Below, one piece after another: positions 18,935 to 27,464 of a DNA stretch of 64,000 nt; the first letter of the stretch is position 1, and each line of letters begins with the position of its first letter. Where the stretch lies: NCBI RefSeq assembly GCF_014191055.1, contig NZ_JACHWB010000004.1, forward strand, positions 372,001 to 436,000, in the 5' to 3' direction. Source of the DNA: Microvirga lupini (lineage in GTDB: Bacteria; Pseudomonadota; Alphaproteobacteria; Rhizobiales; Beijerinckiaceae). A program made the translations under genes and the position numbers. Under the pieces are notes generated by a model that saw only the letters and a list, made by a program, of their open reading frames with translations, was not told where the DNA came from and did no database searches.

Positions 18935-19756
18935 ATGTCGTCAGGATTGAATGGCCCGAGCCGCAAGCCTTTCGCCACGGTGGTCGCCCATTGCCGTCAG
19001 TGCGCGGATTTCGAGGACGCCGAGCCTCTCGGTGTCGAGGACGAAGCCGGCGAGCCGGATCGCTTCTGGTTTTACGAGGACCATCCCGACATCGGCTGGG
19101 TCAAGCGCCGCCGCCGCTGCCTGTCGTGCGAGCGGGCCTACGCCACCGGGGAGGTGGACGAGAGCCTGATCGAGGAGCTGCGCGAGCTCCGCGGGCAGGT
19201 TGCCAGCCAGGCCGCCCAGATCGCGAGCCTGACCGAGCAGCTGGCCGAGGCCAACCAACGGGCCGCGGCCGCGGCCGCGCCGCCGCAGGTGGCCGTGCCC
19301 GCATGGGCCGACGGGGCCGTCACCGCCGTTCCCCGCGTGGTCGCCGAACGGATCGTCAGCGAGAGCGCCTGGTGGCTGCAGCACCCGAGCGGAAGCGCGT
19401 GCCGGGCGCCGCGCATGGCGGACCGGTTGCAAAACACCCGGTGGGGCTGGGCCGTGTCCTATGGGGCGAACTGGTTCGCGGCCGCCCTGGCCGCCCATCG
19501 CTGTGCGAAGATCGCGAAGGACGTCCTCAACGATGCGGCGGCCGGCCGGCCCGTCGACGCCCAGAAGGTCAAGGCCGAGATGGACCGGGCCATCTGGTCA
19601 AGTGTGCTCAACCACGACCTTGAGCAATATCCCGCCTGCAGCTACCGGCGCGAGCAGAACGACCTGGTCTTCGGCGTGCATTCCATCGACATCGTCGACG
19701 TCCGGAAGGTCTTGCTGGAGGTCACGGGTCTCGGCGCGGTCCCGGGATTCGCATGA
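18935..19756 (+). CDS. Zinc-ribbon and coiled-coil protein of unknown function
   Basis: This protein of about 273 residues has paired cysteines near its N-terminus, HCRQC (about residues 19-23) and RCLSC (about 58-62), forming a likely zinc ribbon. A coiled coil follows (QVASQAAQIASLTEQLAEANQRAA, about 86-110), then a helical C-terminal half (WGWAVSYGANWFAAALAAHRCAKIAKDVL). No family was recognised. A GTG at 18923 is also possible as the start. It lies between the helicase-nuclease pair and the GIY-YIG gene and is oriented away from the helicase. Confidence 0.6.
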   Translation: MSSGLNGPSRKPFATVVAHCRQCADFEDAEPLGVEDEAGEPDRFWFYEDHPDIGWVKRRRRCLSCERAYATGEVDESLIEELRELRGQVASQAAQIASLTEQLAEANQRAAAAAAPPQVAVPAWADGAVTAVPRVVAERIVSESAWWLQHPSGSACRAPRMADRLQNTRWGWAVSYGANWFAAALAAHRCAKIAKDVLNDAAAGRPVDAQKVKAEMDRAIWSSVLNHDLEQYPACSYRREQNDLVFGVHSIDIVDVRKVLLEVTGLGAVPGFA

Positions 19757-19790
19757 TCGGGCGCCCGCGAACGCCGCGCGACTGCCGCGG

Positions 19791-20249
19791 TCAGTGGGTG
19801 TCAAACTCGTCCAGGGGAAGCTGCAGTTCGAGGCAGGCATAGAGCTCCAGCAGGTACTGCAGGACCGGATCGGTCACCTCCACGAAGCGCACCTGCATCG
19901 CCCTGACGGCCTCGATCTGCCGATGAAACTCCGCGCCGAACACGGGGTCCTTCGACAGATGGCCCCTGGATCCTTCGGTGGTGTAGGTCGCGGCCCGGGC
20001 GAGAGCCCGTCGGGCGCGCTTGAACGCGAACGAAGCCGAATAGTGGCTGCGGGTGATGTGCCCTCGAAGGCGGCCCCCCAGGTTTCGGGTCCGGCCGACA
20101 TGCACCGGGACCCCGTCCTCGAAAAACACGTAGATGCCCGCCTTTCCCCGTTGGGCCGCAATGCCTTTCTGGTGGAATGCGGGGGACGACATGAGCTGGG
20201 CGAACAACACCGGAACCGCCGATGTCGCCGTGTGAAACATGGTGTTCAT
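19791..20249 (-). CDS. GIY-YIG nuclease family protein
   Basis: This 152-residue protein carries a clear GIY-YIG core: KAGIYVFFEDGVPVHVGRTRNLGGRLRGH (about residues 36-64), with GIY, HVG and the conserved arginine. A helical tail follows, ending in a VTDPVLQYLLELYACLEL helix. The ATG at 20249 was chosen over 20309 because the domain begins shortly after it. The catalytic glutamate is probably in the tail (LLELYACLEL). It converges with the zinc-ribbon gene and lies downstream of the integrase. It may act in DNA restriction or in mobility of the element. Confidence 0.75.
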   Translation of the reverse strand: MNTMFHTATSAVPVLFAQLMSSPAFHQKGIAAQRGKAGIYVFFEDGVPVHVGRTRNLGGRLRGHITRSHYSASFAFKRARRALARAATYTTEGSRGHLSKDPVFGAEFHRQIEAVRAMQVRFVEVTDPVLQYLLELYACLELQLPLDEFDTH

Positions 20250-20395
20250 GCCGCTCACTTCAGACCCCTGTCCAATGGGGCCGACTTCCCCCGTTCCGGA
20301 ACGCGGCACAGTTGTTCAGGAGCGGGATCCCGTCAAGGTGTCGGTTGGCGTGCCGACGCCCGCGGGCCGTGTTCCGCGGCCTGATCCACAAGACG

Positions 20396-20423
20396 CCGCC
20401 GCGGCATGCGCATGCCGCGGCGG
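20396..20423. repeat. 28-bp perfect palindrome beside the integrase stop
   Basis: The arms CCGCCGCGGCATGC and GCATGCCGCGGCGG are exactly complementary with no loop, centred between 20409 and 20410, and lie 7 bp beyond the integrase stop codon on the minus strand. A transcriptional stop for the integrase is possible, but the absence of a loop and U-run also allows a recombination or protein-binding site. Confidence 0.7.
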
Positions 20424-20429
20424 GCACTG

Positions 20430-22031
20430 TCAAGCGGCGAGGGAGGCGGCGCGGCCGGGCCTGAGATCGAAGGCGGCCCGGGCTGGCAGGACGGTCGACG
20501 TCAGCTCCCCAGCCGCCAGCCAGACCGGCTTCGGCGCCGGACCCTTGGCCGGCTTGAGGCCGCGCGGGAGCTCCGTGCCGCCCATGACCCGGCGGTGGCG
20601 CAGGTCGCGGGCGTTGTCCATCGCCGCAGTGGCGGCGGCATGACCGTCGATGGTGCGCTGGCCATAGACCCGGATCAGCGTCACCGGATCCATGCCCAAA
20701 TAGTCCGCGGCCTCCTCCAGCCGCACCCGGCTCAGCCGCAGCCAGGTCGCGCAGGTGTGCCGCAGCGCGTGCGGGATCACCTCGGGGTCGTCGCCGAACC
20801 CGGCGTCGGCGGCGACCGTGTCCCACAGGTGCTCTAGCCGCTGCCAGTAGGGCGTGCCGTCGGGCTTGTGGATGACGAAATCGGTGCCGAGCGCCTCGTC
20901 CATCGCGCGCCACCGCCTCAGGTGGCGGAGGAGACGCTCGGGCAGGTCAACCGCGGGCTGCCGCTTGCCCCGGTTTGGCGCCACGCCGAGGCCCTGGCGG
21001 TGAAGCACGCCGCCCTCGACGTCGATGGCGCCCGTGTCGCGGTTGAGCCGCCACCGCAGCGCGCGGACGGCCGCGTTCCGCGTGCCGGTGTAGAGCCCGA
21101 TCATGATGAAGCGGAGCAGGGCCCGCCGGGTCTTCCGGACGGCGGGCGGGCGCCGCACGAGGCGCCAGACCCGGCGTCCCTCAACCACCCCGGCCTCGCG
21201 CTTCCAGGCGCCGGCCGCCGTGTCCCAGACAAAGCCGAGCGCGGCGCCGACCAGGCGCGCGCACTCGGACCGGGTCAGGTACCGGGTGCGGTGTGGCGAA
21301 TTGCGCGGGACCCAGATCGGCGGCAGGCCGAACACCTTCCTGTCCTGCGCGAAGTCCGCGACCGCCTTGCGGAACGCGATGAGCTCCTTGCGGACCGTGC
21401 CTTCCTGGACCAGGCGGACGTCCGAGGCGCCCGGGCGGCAGGTGCCGAGCGGCTGGTCGAGCCGCTCGGCGAGGTACTGGCGCAGGGCGCGTTCGGTGAC
21501 CTCGCCCATGGGCGTGTCGCCGAAATAGTGGTTGATGCGTCCGATCTCGCGGACCTTGCGGTCGTATTCGCGCCGCGCGTTGTCGGCCTTCCGGGCCTTC
21601 GGATCGCCCGGGTGGCGCGGCGCCATCCGGTCCGGCCTGCGGCCGAGCCGCGACAGGGCATGGGCGCAGATGGCGGACACGGTCACCGCGAGCGGCGAGA
21701 CCGCGCCCAGCCGCGTCGCGAGCTTGATCACCGTGTAGGCGGCCTTGAACGCCTCCGCCTCGTCCCTCTGGGACTCCCGGAAGCCGGTCGAAAGCTCAAA
21801 GCCGCCCTCGTCGTGGAGGTACCAGATCGGTTCCGAGGGCCCGCGGACCCGCAGGTCCAGACAGGGAAGGTCCCGACTCGGCTTTCTTCCGCGGCGGGCC
21901 TTCGGCAGGGCGGCGGAGGCGCTGACGCCCTTCCTGAGGATGTCCTCCAGGAGCGCCAGGGGGACGTTGATGTCGGCCGGGCGCAGGGATGCGGTGGCCG
22001 TCGTGAACTCGGTTTGCTTGATCCTCGCCAT
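20430..22031 (-). CDS. Tyrosine recombinase/integrase
   Basis: This 533-residue tyrosine recombinase has an N-terminal SAM-like core-binding domain (about residues 150-260). The catalytic domain has arginine I in GLYTGTRNAAVRALRW (about residue 315), the H-x-x-R box in HALRHTCATWL (about 420) and the catalytic tyrosine in IRVYGQRTIDGH (about 454). All key residues are visible. An excisionase-like gene lies upstream on the same strand. No tRNA or direct repeat at its ends was found by eye, so its attachment site is unknown. Confidence 0.9.
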   Translation of the reverse strand: MARIKQTEFTTATASLRPADINVPLALLEDILRKGVSASAALPKARRGRKPSRDLPCLDLRVRGPSEPIWYLHDEGGFELSTGFRESQRDEAEAFKAAYTVIKLATRLGAVSPLAVTVSAICAHALSRLGRRPDRMAPRHPGDPKARKADNARREYDRKVREIGRINHYFGDTPMGEVTERALRQYLAERLDQPLGTCRPGASDVRLVQEGTVRKELIAFRKAVADFAQDRKVFGLPPIWVPRNSPHRTRYLTRSECARLVGAALGFVWDTAAGAWKREAGVVEGRRVWRLVRRPPAVRKTRRALLRFIMIGLYTGTRNAAVRALRWRLNRDTGAIDVEGGVLHRQGLGVAPNRGKRQPAVDLPERLLRHLRRWRAMDEALGTDFVIHKPDGTPYWQRLEHLWDTVAADAGFGDDPEVIPHALRHTCATWLRLSRVRLEEAADYLGMDPVTLIRVYGQRTIDGHAAATAAMDNARDLRHRRVMGGTELPRGLKPAKGPAPKPVWLAAGELTSTVLPARAAFDLRPGRAASLAA

Positions 22032-22053
22032 CGGAGTACAGTTTCTCTGTCGG

Positions 22054-22072
22054 CACCCACTGCCTGTGGGTG
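22054..22072 (-). promoter_or_regulatory. Hairpin upstream of the integrase
   Basis: A perfect 7-bp stem CACCCAC/GTGGGTG with a TGCCT loop sits 22 bp upstream of the integrase start, in the leader between it and the excisionase-like gene. It could attenuate integrase expression or be an integrase arm-site structure. Confidence 0.4.
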
Positions 22073-22125
22073 GCCGGTTGCGAAATGGACCTGGTCGGGC
22101 TGTGTGCTTGCCGGCAGTGGCCCGA

Positions 22126-22530
22126 TCAGGATCCCGCGGCGCTCCGGGGACGTCGTCCGGGCCGCCGCATGGACCCGGGTCCTTTCGGGGGCAGGCGCGG
22201 CGCCAGGGCCGCCTCCCGCTTCATCCCCTCCACCATGTCCCTTACGGCATCGCTCGCCCTCCTTGTCGGCTCCGCAGCCTCAGGGGCGGCGGGGCGCAGC
22301 ACTTGGCAGTTTGACAGCGCCCGCAGCGCGAGCGGCGTCACGAAAAACTTGCCGGCGACGACGCTCACGGGCAGCCGCCCGTCGCGGATCGCCGTCCGCA
22401 GCGACGAGACGCTGAGCGGGCCGTCGGGCCAGAACAGGGCGACAGCCTCGCCGAGGCTCAGCAGCTCATCCTCCCGCCACAGCGCCGGGTCCGGCCGCGC
22501 CGCGACCCGGGGATAGTCTGTCCTGTGCAT
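22126..22530 (-). CDS. Excisionase-like helix-turn-helix protein
   Basis: This protein of about 134 residues has a MerR/Xis-style DNA-binding domain, LSLGEAVALFWPDGPLSVSSLRTAIRDGRLPVSVVAGKFFVTPLALRAL (about residues 27-75). The SLRTAIRDGRLP helix followed by a beta-hairpin wing is the usual pattern. The position directly upstream of the integrase, same strand and about 95 bp away, fits a recombination directionality factor. The ATG at 22530 was chosen because the frame upstream is low-complexity. Confidence 0.7.
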   Translation of the reverse strand: MHRTDYPRVAARPDPALWREDELLSLGEAVALFWPDGPLSVSSLRTAIRDGRLPVSVVAGKFFVTPLALRALSNCQVLRPAAPEAAEPTRRASDAVRDMVEGMKREAALAPRLPPKGPGSMRRPGRRPRSAAGS

Positions 22531-23095
22531 CGGACGTCCTCCATGAGAGCAGAAAATGCGGAAAAGTCGAATCCCTCCAGCCACTTCGGCGGGCGCCACG
22601 GTGGGCCGGGCCCGCGGGCCGCGCGGCGGGCTGTCGGTCCGACCTGCCGACGGATGCGCCTCTGAATTCTTTTGAATAGGCCTCCAAATCCTTCAGCCCC
22701 ATTCCTGGAGGTCCTGGAAGGGCTTCGCGCCTGGCCGGGCGCGCGGGCCGCGCCGGACCGGGGATCCGGGGCAAAATGGGCCGGCTGATCCTTTGAAGGA
22801 TTGGCGGTCCTGTCAGACACCAAATGGTTGTATTTCGCGCGCCAAAGCCCGCGAAAATTCGCGTTGGGGTTGCCGAACAATTTTTCGGCGGGCCCGGGGA
22901 ACGAGGCTCCGACAGGGGGGCGGAGATGCAACAAGGGCACGAATCGAGGTCGGGGACTCCCGGCCCGGGGGCGAATCCGTGCCCCGGCGGGGACGGGTCG
23001 GCCGCCGCGAAGGCACCGCCGGGCCGCCGGCCCACCCCGCGGCCTGGTTTCGGCTGGCGCCTGCCGAGCTCCCCATGGCTGCGCGGCGGAAAAGG
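22531..23095. other. Gene-free, possibly regulatory interval
   Basis: About 560 bp between the excisionase-like gene and the protease operon has no convincing gene; the long frames here are composition shadows. An A+T-richer patch (22800-22880, ATTTCGCGCG, GCGAAAATTCGCG) stands out from the G+C-rich surroundings, with a short hairpin ATCCTT-TG-AAGGAT at about 22791. It could carry a promoter, integrase arm-binding sites or an origin-like region. No iterons are obvious. Confidence 0.4.
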
Positions 23096-23326
23096 TCATG
23101 GTTCCCTCCCGCCGCCACGACGCTCACGGGCGAGCGGAAGCCGGATGACAGCGCCCCTCGCGATGGACCGGCGGCGCAGGCGCCGCGCGCGCCGCTCGGC
23201 CTCGGCATGGGCGGCCCGGGCGATGGCCACCCGCGCCCGTCCCGCCGCGTCCCGGAACGCTCGGGCTCCGAGCGCCGCCCGCACCGAGAGCAGCCTCTCG
23301 ATGATCTCAGCGATATGAGTGTCCAC
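23096..23326 (-). CDS. Small hypothetical protein after the AAA-protease
   Basis: A short basic helical protein of about 76 residues starts at a GTG (23326) and overlaps the end of the AAA/M41 gene by about 20 bp (DTHIAEIIERLLSVRAALGARAFRDAAGRARVAIARA). The overlap and direction suggest translational coupling to the protease. No family was recognised, and G+C bias makes chance frames common here, so this is tentative. Confidence 0.4.
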   Translation of the reverse strand: MDTHIAEIIERLLSVRAALGARAFRDAAGRARVAIARAAHAEAERRARRLRRRSIARGAVIRLPLARERRGGGREP

Positions 23327-25310
23327 GGCGGCCTCCCTTGCCCCGGCGCCTCCGGCCAGCCGTCGCGCGCGCATAGGCCGTGAACAGCCGCTGGAAGTCG
23401 CTCCCGCTCATATATCGTTCGGCGACGAGCACCTCGGCGATGGTTTCGACCAGCCGGCGGTGCTCGCGCACGACGGCGACGGCGCAGGCGTGCAGCCGAT
23501 TGAGGTCGCCCTCGACGGCGCGGCGCAGGTCCGGGTCGAGGGCGAGCAGGGAGGACGCGTTCTCCGGCGCGGCGCGGTAGGCCAGCGTGTCCCCGAGGCC
23601 CAGGCTCGCGTGCAGGGCCGCCAGCCAGCCGGTGGCGAGCGCCAGGTCGGAGCGGGCGCTGCCGCCCGCGCCCGTCGTGGCCGCGCCGCAGATGACCTGC
23701 TCCGCCGCGCGGCCGGCGAGCAGGCCGATGACCATCGTCTCCAGCGCCGGGCGCGTCAGGACCGGCTCCACGGCGAGCGCGTTCATGAACCCGCCGCCGC
23801 CGCTCCGGTCGAGCAGGCTGATCTCCGCAACGGTGCCGGCGCCCACGAGGGACGTAACCACGGCATGGCCGGCCTCATGCACGGCGCAGCAGCGCAGGGC
23901 CTCGGGCGAGCGGGTGTCCGGCGGCAGGATCTCGGCCATGAGGTCGTGGAGCGCCATCGCCCGTCCGGCCATCCGGGCCCGGCGCCGGGCCGACCTGACC
24001 CACAGCGCGGCGTCAGCCCCGGTGGCCCCGGCCGCGATCCGGGCCAGCGGGCCCAGGTTAGCCCCGGGAAGGTCGTGCTCGCCAAGATGGTGCCGCAGGA
24101 TCCCGGCGAGGGCCGCAGGATCGGGGATCGGAATCTCGATCACGCGGTTCAGGCGCCCTGGGCGCACGAGCGCGCTGTCGAGCCTTTGCGCGTGATTGGT
24201 GGCGCCGACGATGACCACCCGCGACAATGGATCCGAGAGCGTGCGCTCGATGTCCAGCAAAACCGTGGTGACCAAAACCGACCAGTAATCGCGGTTGCGC
24301 CCGTCCACGGTGGCGCGGTCGGGGAGCGCATCGAGCTCGTCGATGAAAAGCAGCGCGGGCCGCGACAGCGCCGCCGCGGCGGCCAAGGCCTTCTCCCACT
24401 CCCGGATGGTGACGTCCAGGTATCCCGTTCCCTGGGAGAACCAGGTTCCCACCGAGGTCGACACCAGGGGCATGCCCGTCGTCCCGGCGATGCTCCGTGC
24501 CAGTGTCGTCTTGCCGGTGCCGGGCGGGCCGGCCCAGACGCAGGCCCGGTCGATGGCCGAGAAGTCCAGGGCGCCGCGCCGCCAGGCCTCAAGGTCCTGC
24601 ACGAGGGCTTCGGCCCAGGTCATCGCCTCGCCAAAGCCGTGCAGGGCGGACAGCGCCGGCGCCTCGGCCACGGTCGCGTCGACCATGGTTCGGGCGCGGG
24701 CCGCGGCCTGCAGCCGGCGCACGCACGAGGCCGGCGTCGTCCGGATCCTGACCGCCGAGCAGATGTCGGGGTAGTCCAGGCCGAGGCCCAGATCTGGCGG
24801 AACCCGCCGCGGGGCGGACCCGGTCGCGGCCCGGATCACCCGGCGCAGGACGGCCGGCGAAGGATGCGGGATCGTGATCTGCAGGTCGGCGGCGCCGATC
24901 AGGGCCGACGGGAGATGGCGGCGCGGATCCGGGGCGATGCCCAGAAAGCGCCCGCTCCGGCTGAGGTGGTCCATCGCGTGGTCGTTGCCCTTGGCGGGCT
25001 GGTGGTGGACGCGGTCCGTGCCGGTGCGGATGGCGACGCCGTCCCACGACGCGAGCGTGCGGGCGGCGAGATACGTCGGCTCGACCCAGGCCGGCGTCGG
25101 AACGCTGATCACCGCCGCGAGCGCCGGCGCCGCGGTAAACCGGCGCCGGGTGCGCCGGTCGAGCGCCGCCTCCAGGGCGAAGCGGGCCAGGGTCTGGGCC
25201 GCGGGGGTGAACGGGGCGGCGGCGGGCTCCGCCGGCTCCGTCGCCGCCTCGTCCTCCGCCGGCACCAGGAGATCGTCGAGGGTGACATCGATGTCGTCTG
25301 TGTTGGCCAT
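23307..25310 (-). CDS. Soluble AAA+ ATPase/M41 zinc protease (FtsH-like)
   Basis: This 667-residue protein joins an AAA+ ATPase to an M41 peptidase, as in FtsH. Walker A is AGPPGTGKTTLARS (about residue 263), Walker B is LLFIDELDALP (about 325) and the second region of homology is SALVRPGRLNRVIEIP (about 375). The zinc protease site is CAVHEAGHAVVTS (HEXXH, about 477). Unlike housekeeping FtsH, no transmembrane segments are visible in the first 200 residues, which instead contain an unknown N-terminal domain. It should act as an ATP-driven protease in the cytoplasm. A LexA-type box lies about 265 bp upstream, after the TnsA-like gene. Confidence 0.85.
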   Translation of the reverse strand: MANTDDIDVTLDDLLVPAEDEAATEPAEPAAAPFTPAAQTLARFALEAALDRRTRRRFTAAPALAAVISVPTPAWVEPTYLAARTLASWDGVAIRTGTDRVHHQPAKGNDHAMDHLSRSGRFLGIAPDPRRHLPSALIGAADLQITIPHPSPAVLRRVIRAATGSAPRRVPPDLGLGLDYPDICSAVRIRTTPASCVRRLQAAARARTMVDATVAEAPALSALHGFGEAMTWAEALVQDLEAWRRGALDFSAIDRACVWAGPPGTGKTTLARSIAGTTGMPLVSTSVGTWFSQGTGYLDVTIREWEKALAAAAALSRPALLFIDELDALPDRATVDGRNRDYWSVLVTTVLLDIERTLSDPLSRVVIVGATNHAQRLDSALVRPGRLNRVIEIPIPDPAALAGILRHHLGEHDLPGANLGPLARIAAGATGADAALWVRSARRRARMAGRAMALHDLMAEILPPDTRSPEALRCCAVHEAGHAVVTSLVGAGTVAEISLLDRSGGGGFMNALAVEPVLTRPALETMVIGLLAGRAAEQVICGAATTGAGGSARSDLALATGWLAALHASLGLGDTLAYRAAPENASSLLALDPDLRRAVEGDLNRLHACAVAVVREHRRLVETIAEVLVAERYMSGSDFQRLFTAYARATAGRRRRGKGGRRGHSYR

Positions 25311-25573
25311 GGGGCAACCTCGTGGGGCGAAGCGGCCGGGCGCGCCTCAGCGCGCGCCGGACGGGTCCGCCGTGAAACAGGATCGGGATCGGGGGCGATG
25401 GGCCCCGCGGCGGGGCCGGTGTCTGTCTCCGCGCGGCGCTGAAGGCGCGCCACGGACAGGGGGGTGGTCCCGTCGGCCGGGACGAAAGGGTGGGGAGGCG
25501 CTCCGTGGCCTCCATGGTCCCGCAGCCCTGCTGCGGTGGCGGCCCCGTCACGGCGGAGGCCTTGCGTGTCTTA

Positions 25574-25588
25574 GAACAAATAGGGAAC
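25574..25588 (-). promoter_or_regulatory. LexA-type SOS box upstream of the AAA-protease
   Basis: GAAC-AAATAGG-GAAC is an exact match to the alphaproteobacterial LexA operator, a direct repeat GTTC-N7-GTTC (seen here on the complementary strand). It lies in the leader of the AAA/M41 gene, just after the stop of the TnsA-like gene. An identical copy precedes the TnsA-like gene itself. Confidence 0.75.
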
Positions 25589-25602
25589 AAGATGTAGGCT
25601 TG

Positions 25603-26253
25603 TCAATTACCTCCTTCGGAGGGGCGAAGGCGTCCTGCTCGGCGCAGGGGGCGCCGCCGCCGCACCGGGGTCTCGGGGCCAAGCGGGGCCGCCGCCAAGT
25701 CGAGTTCGACGAGGTCGCGGCAGGCCAGGGCCAGAATGACGGCGACGCCGTCGCCCTCGCGCACGGCCCTGGCCACCTCGGCCAGGGGGGCGGGATCGAG
25801 GCGCCTGAGCACCTCCAGCACCCTCACCTGGTCGGCGGCCAGAACCGGAACCCGCCGGCAGCCCCAGACGGAGCGTGCGTTCATGAGCAGGGGGGTGCCA
25901 TGGACCTGCGGCGGCTCACGGCGCTCGTAGGCGACACCCTGGGCGGCGAACGCGGCCGCGGCGGCTTCGAACCGGCCGCGGCCGACTATGATTCTGGCCG
26001 GATGGCACACGTCGATGACCACGGTGCCGCTGTCGGTTTCGAGCTGGTAGTCGGGGACATGGGGCAGCGGAAGCCCCTCCAGCGTGATCGTGACCGGATC
26101 CGCCGGTGCGATGGCGCGCACGGCGGGGTCCAGGGTCGCGACCAGCAGGGCGTCGAAGACATGGCGGTCGCGCGCGGCGATGGGGCCGCGGGTCTTGGCG
26201 CTTTCGAACTGGCGCGCCGGCGGGGCGGGCCGGGTGGATTGGGGACGCAACAT
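25603..26253 (-). CDS. TnsA-like endonuclease-fold protein
   Basis: This protein of about 216 residues has the segment PLPHVPDYQLETDSGTVVIDVCHPARI (about residues 62-88). This is the H-x-PD-(Y/F)...VxIDV(C/K) arrangement of the TnsA N-terminal PD-(D/E)XK endonuclease domain. The K of the usual VxVK position is changed, so cleavage activity is uncertain. A helical C-terminal part (RVLEVLRRLDPAPLAEVARAVREG) follows and could be a winged helix. A LexA-type box precedes the gene. It lies directly upstream of the AAA/M41 gene with a second promoter between, and no TnsB or TnsC is present. Confidence 0.55.
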   Translation of the reverse strand: MLRPQSTRPAPPARQFESAKTRGPIAARDRHVFDALLVATLDPAVRAIAPADPVTITLEGLPLPHVPDYQLETDSGTVVIDVCHPARIIVGRGRFEAAAAAFAAQGVAYERREPPQVHGTPLLMNARSVWGCRRVPVLAADQVRVLEVLRRLDPAPLAEVARAVREGDGVAVILALACRDLVELDLAAAPLGPETPVRRRRPLRRAGRLRPSEGGN

Positions 26254-26365
26254 GGACGCACTCCTACGAATCCCCGCGCGCCCGGCCGCCGCAGGGACGG
26301 CCAGGGGGGCGGGGCGGCGCCGGGCCTGGCCGGTCGCCATGGGTTGTCAGATGATCCGCATCTGC

Positions 26366-26380
26366 GAACAAATAGGGAAC
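26366..26380 (-). promoter_or_regulatory. LexA-type SOS box upstream of the TnsA-like gene
   Basis: This is an identical copy of GAAC-AAATAGG-GAAC, followed by AAAAA, about 113 bp upstream of the TnsA-like start. The same 17-base core (GAACAAATAGGGAACAA) occurs in front of the AAA/M41 gene, so the two units are probably co-regulated by DNA damage. Confidence 0.75.
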
Positions 26381-26512
26381 AAAAAGCTTGGCCGTGTCAA
26401 CGACTCGAAAGAGGTAGGAGTGAAGTCTTAGGCGCGTGCCTCTTGGGCTTGGGCTGTGGAAAACGCCCTGGCCGCTGAGATGCCGCTGTGCATGGCGTTC
26501 ACCGGCTCGCGA

Positions 26513-27424
26513 TCAGAAGGACGTCTCCGGCCAGGCGAATCTGAAGGTTCCGACATAGAACTTCTCGTACAGAAACCGGAGATCCTGCTCCCAGTGCTGG
26601 ATGGCCGTCTCCATTCGCGCGTCGCGTCGGCGCTTAGCGTTTCGGGTGAGCGACGCGACGGTTTCAGCGAGCTTGCGCAGGCGGGTCGCCGTGCCCGGGG
26701 CATCCCATTCGTCGAGGTAGCGGCGCGGGAACAGAGGGGGAAGCTGGCCCTTGAAGATCTCGGCCAGGATCATCTTGCGCTGGCCAAAGGCGAGCCCCTC
26801 CGTCTTGCCAACCTTGTAGCCCATGGCCTGCAGCATGCCCTCGGGCAGCCAGCCCTTGGTGTCGATGCTGTGGCGGCCGGCCTTTGCGTCGGTCGAGGGC
26901 CAGGCAAAGTAGTCGTCGGGGTTGACCGGATCCAGGCGCCGGCGAACCCACTCCTGCCCGATGGCGTCCAACAGGAATCTCGCGTCGCCGTGGCGGAAGG
27001 CCCGGTCCGGATCGCCAAGCGTGGTGAGGCAATTGCGCCAGAGCTGGATCGTCTCGGGCAGGTCCATGCGCGGCAGGGCGTCGATCAGCCTGAGCGTTGC
27101 CTGGCCCGCCGCCTGCCGCGCGGGAGGGGCGGCTGGAACTGCGGGGCGCCCGGTCGGCACAGCCGCGGCGGTTTTCCCCTGTGCGCGGGCATGGGCCTGA
27201 AGGTTGCGCTCATGGGCTCGGAGCTTGCGAAGGGACGCCCCGCATTGGGGCGCCACGGGAAGGGCCTCGATCTGGGCGATGATCCCGCGCACGTGCTCCG
27301 GGGACGTGGCATCCAATCCTTGGATGACGAGCGTGCTCACGGTTCTGAGCGCCTGGTTGACCTCTTTGTTGGTCAGTGGGGTGGCTGTCTTCTTGCCTTT
27401 CCACCGGGTGTAAGGAGGAGCCAT
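26513..27424 (-). CDS. Hypothetical protein downstream of a DUF4268 nuclease
   Basis: This 303-residue, mostly helical protein belongs to no recognised family. It ends with QHWEQDLRFLYEKFYVGTFRFAWPETSF, and a C-terminal W-x-x-DL...YY...F-W-P block of this kind recurs in uncharacterised proteins of defence islands. A proline/alanine-rich linker (about residues 95-115) separates an N-terminal helical domain from the C-terminal one. The ATG at 27424 has GGGGAA 5 nt upstream. It is transcribed with the DUF4268 gene (40 bp gap), back to back with the large helicase-methylase operon. Confidence 0.65.
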   Translation of the reverse strand: MAPPYTRWKGKKTATPLTNKEVNQALRTVSTLVIQGLDATSPEHVRGIIAQIEALPVAPQCGASLRKLRAHERNLQAHARAQGKTAAAVPTGRPAVPAAPPARQAAGQATLRLIDALPRMDLPETIQLWRNCLTTLGDPDRAFRHGDARFLLDAIGQEWVRRRLDPVNPDDYFAWPSTDAKAGRHSIDTKGWLPEGMLQAMGYKVGKTEGLAFGQRKMILAEIFKGQLPPLFPRRYLDEWDAPGTATRLRKLAETVASLTRNAKRRRDARMETAIQHWEQDLRFLYEKFYVGTFRFAWPETSF

Positions 27425-27464
27425 GGACGTTCCCCAGTTCGGTGCCCGTTCCTGAAACCCGCTG

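Noticed and set aside
20868-25442. Long plus-strand frames opposite the integrase and AAA-protease
   Set aside because: They are composition shadows of well-supported minus-strand genes.
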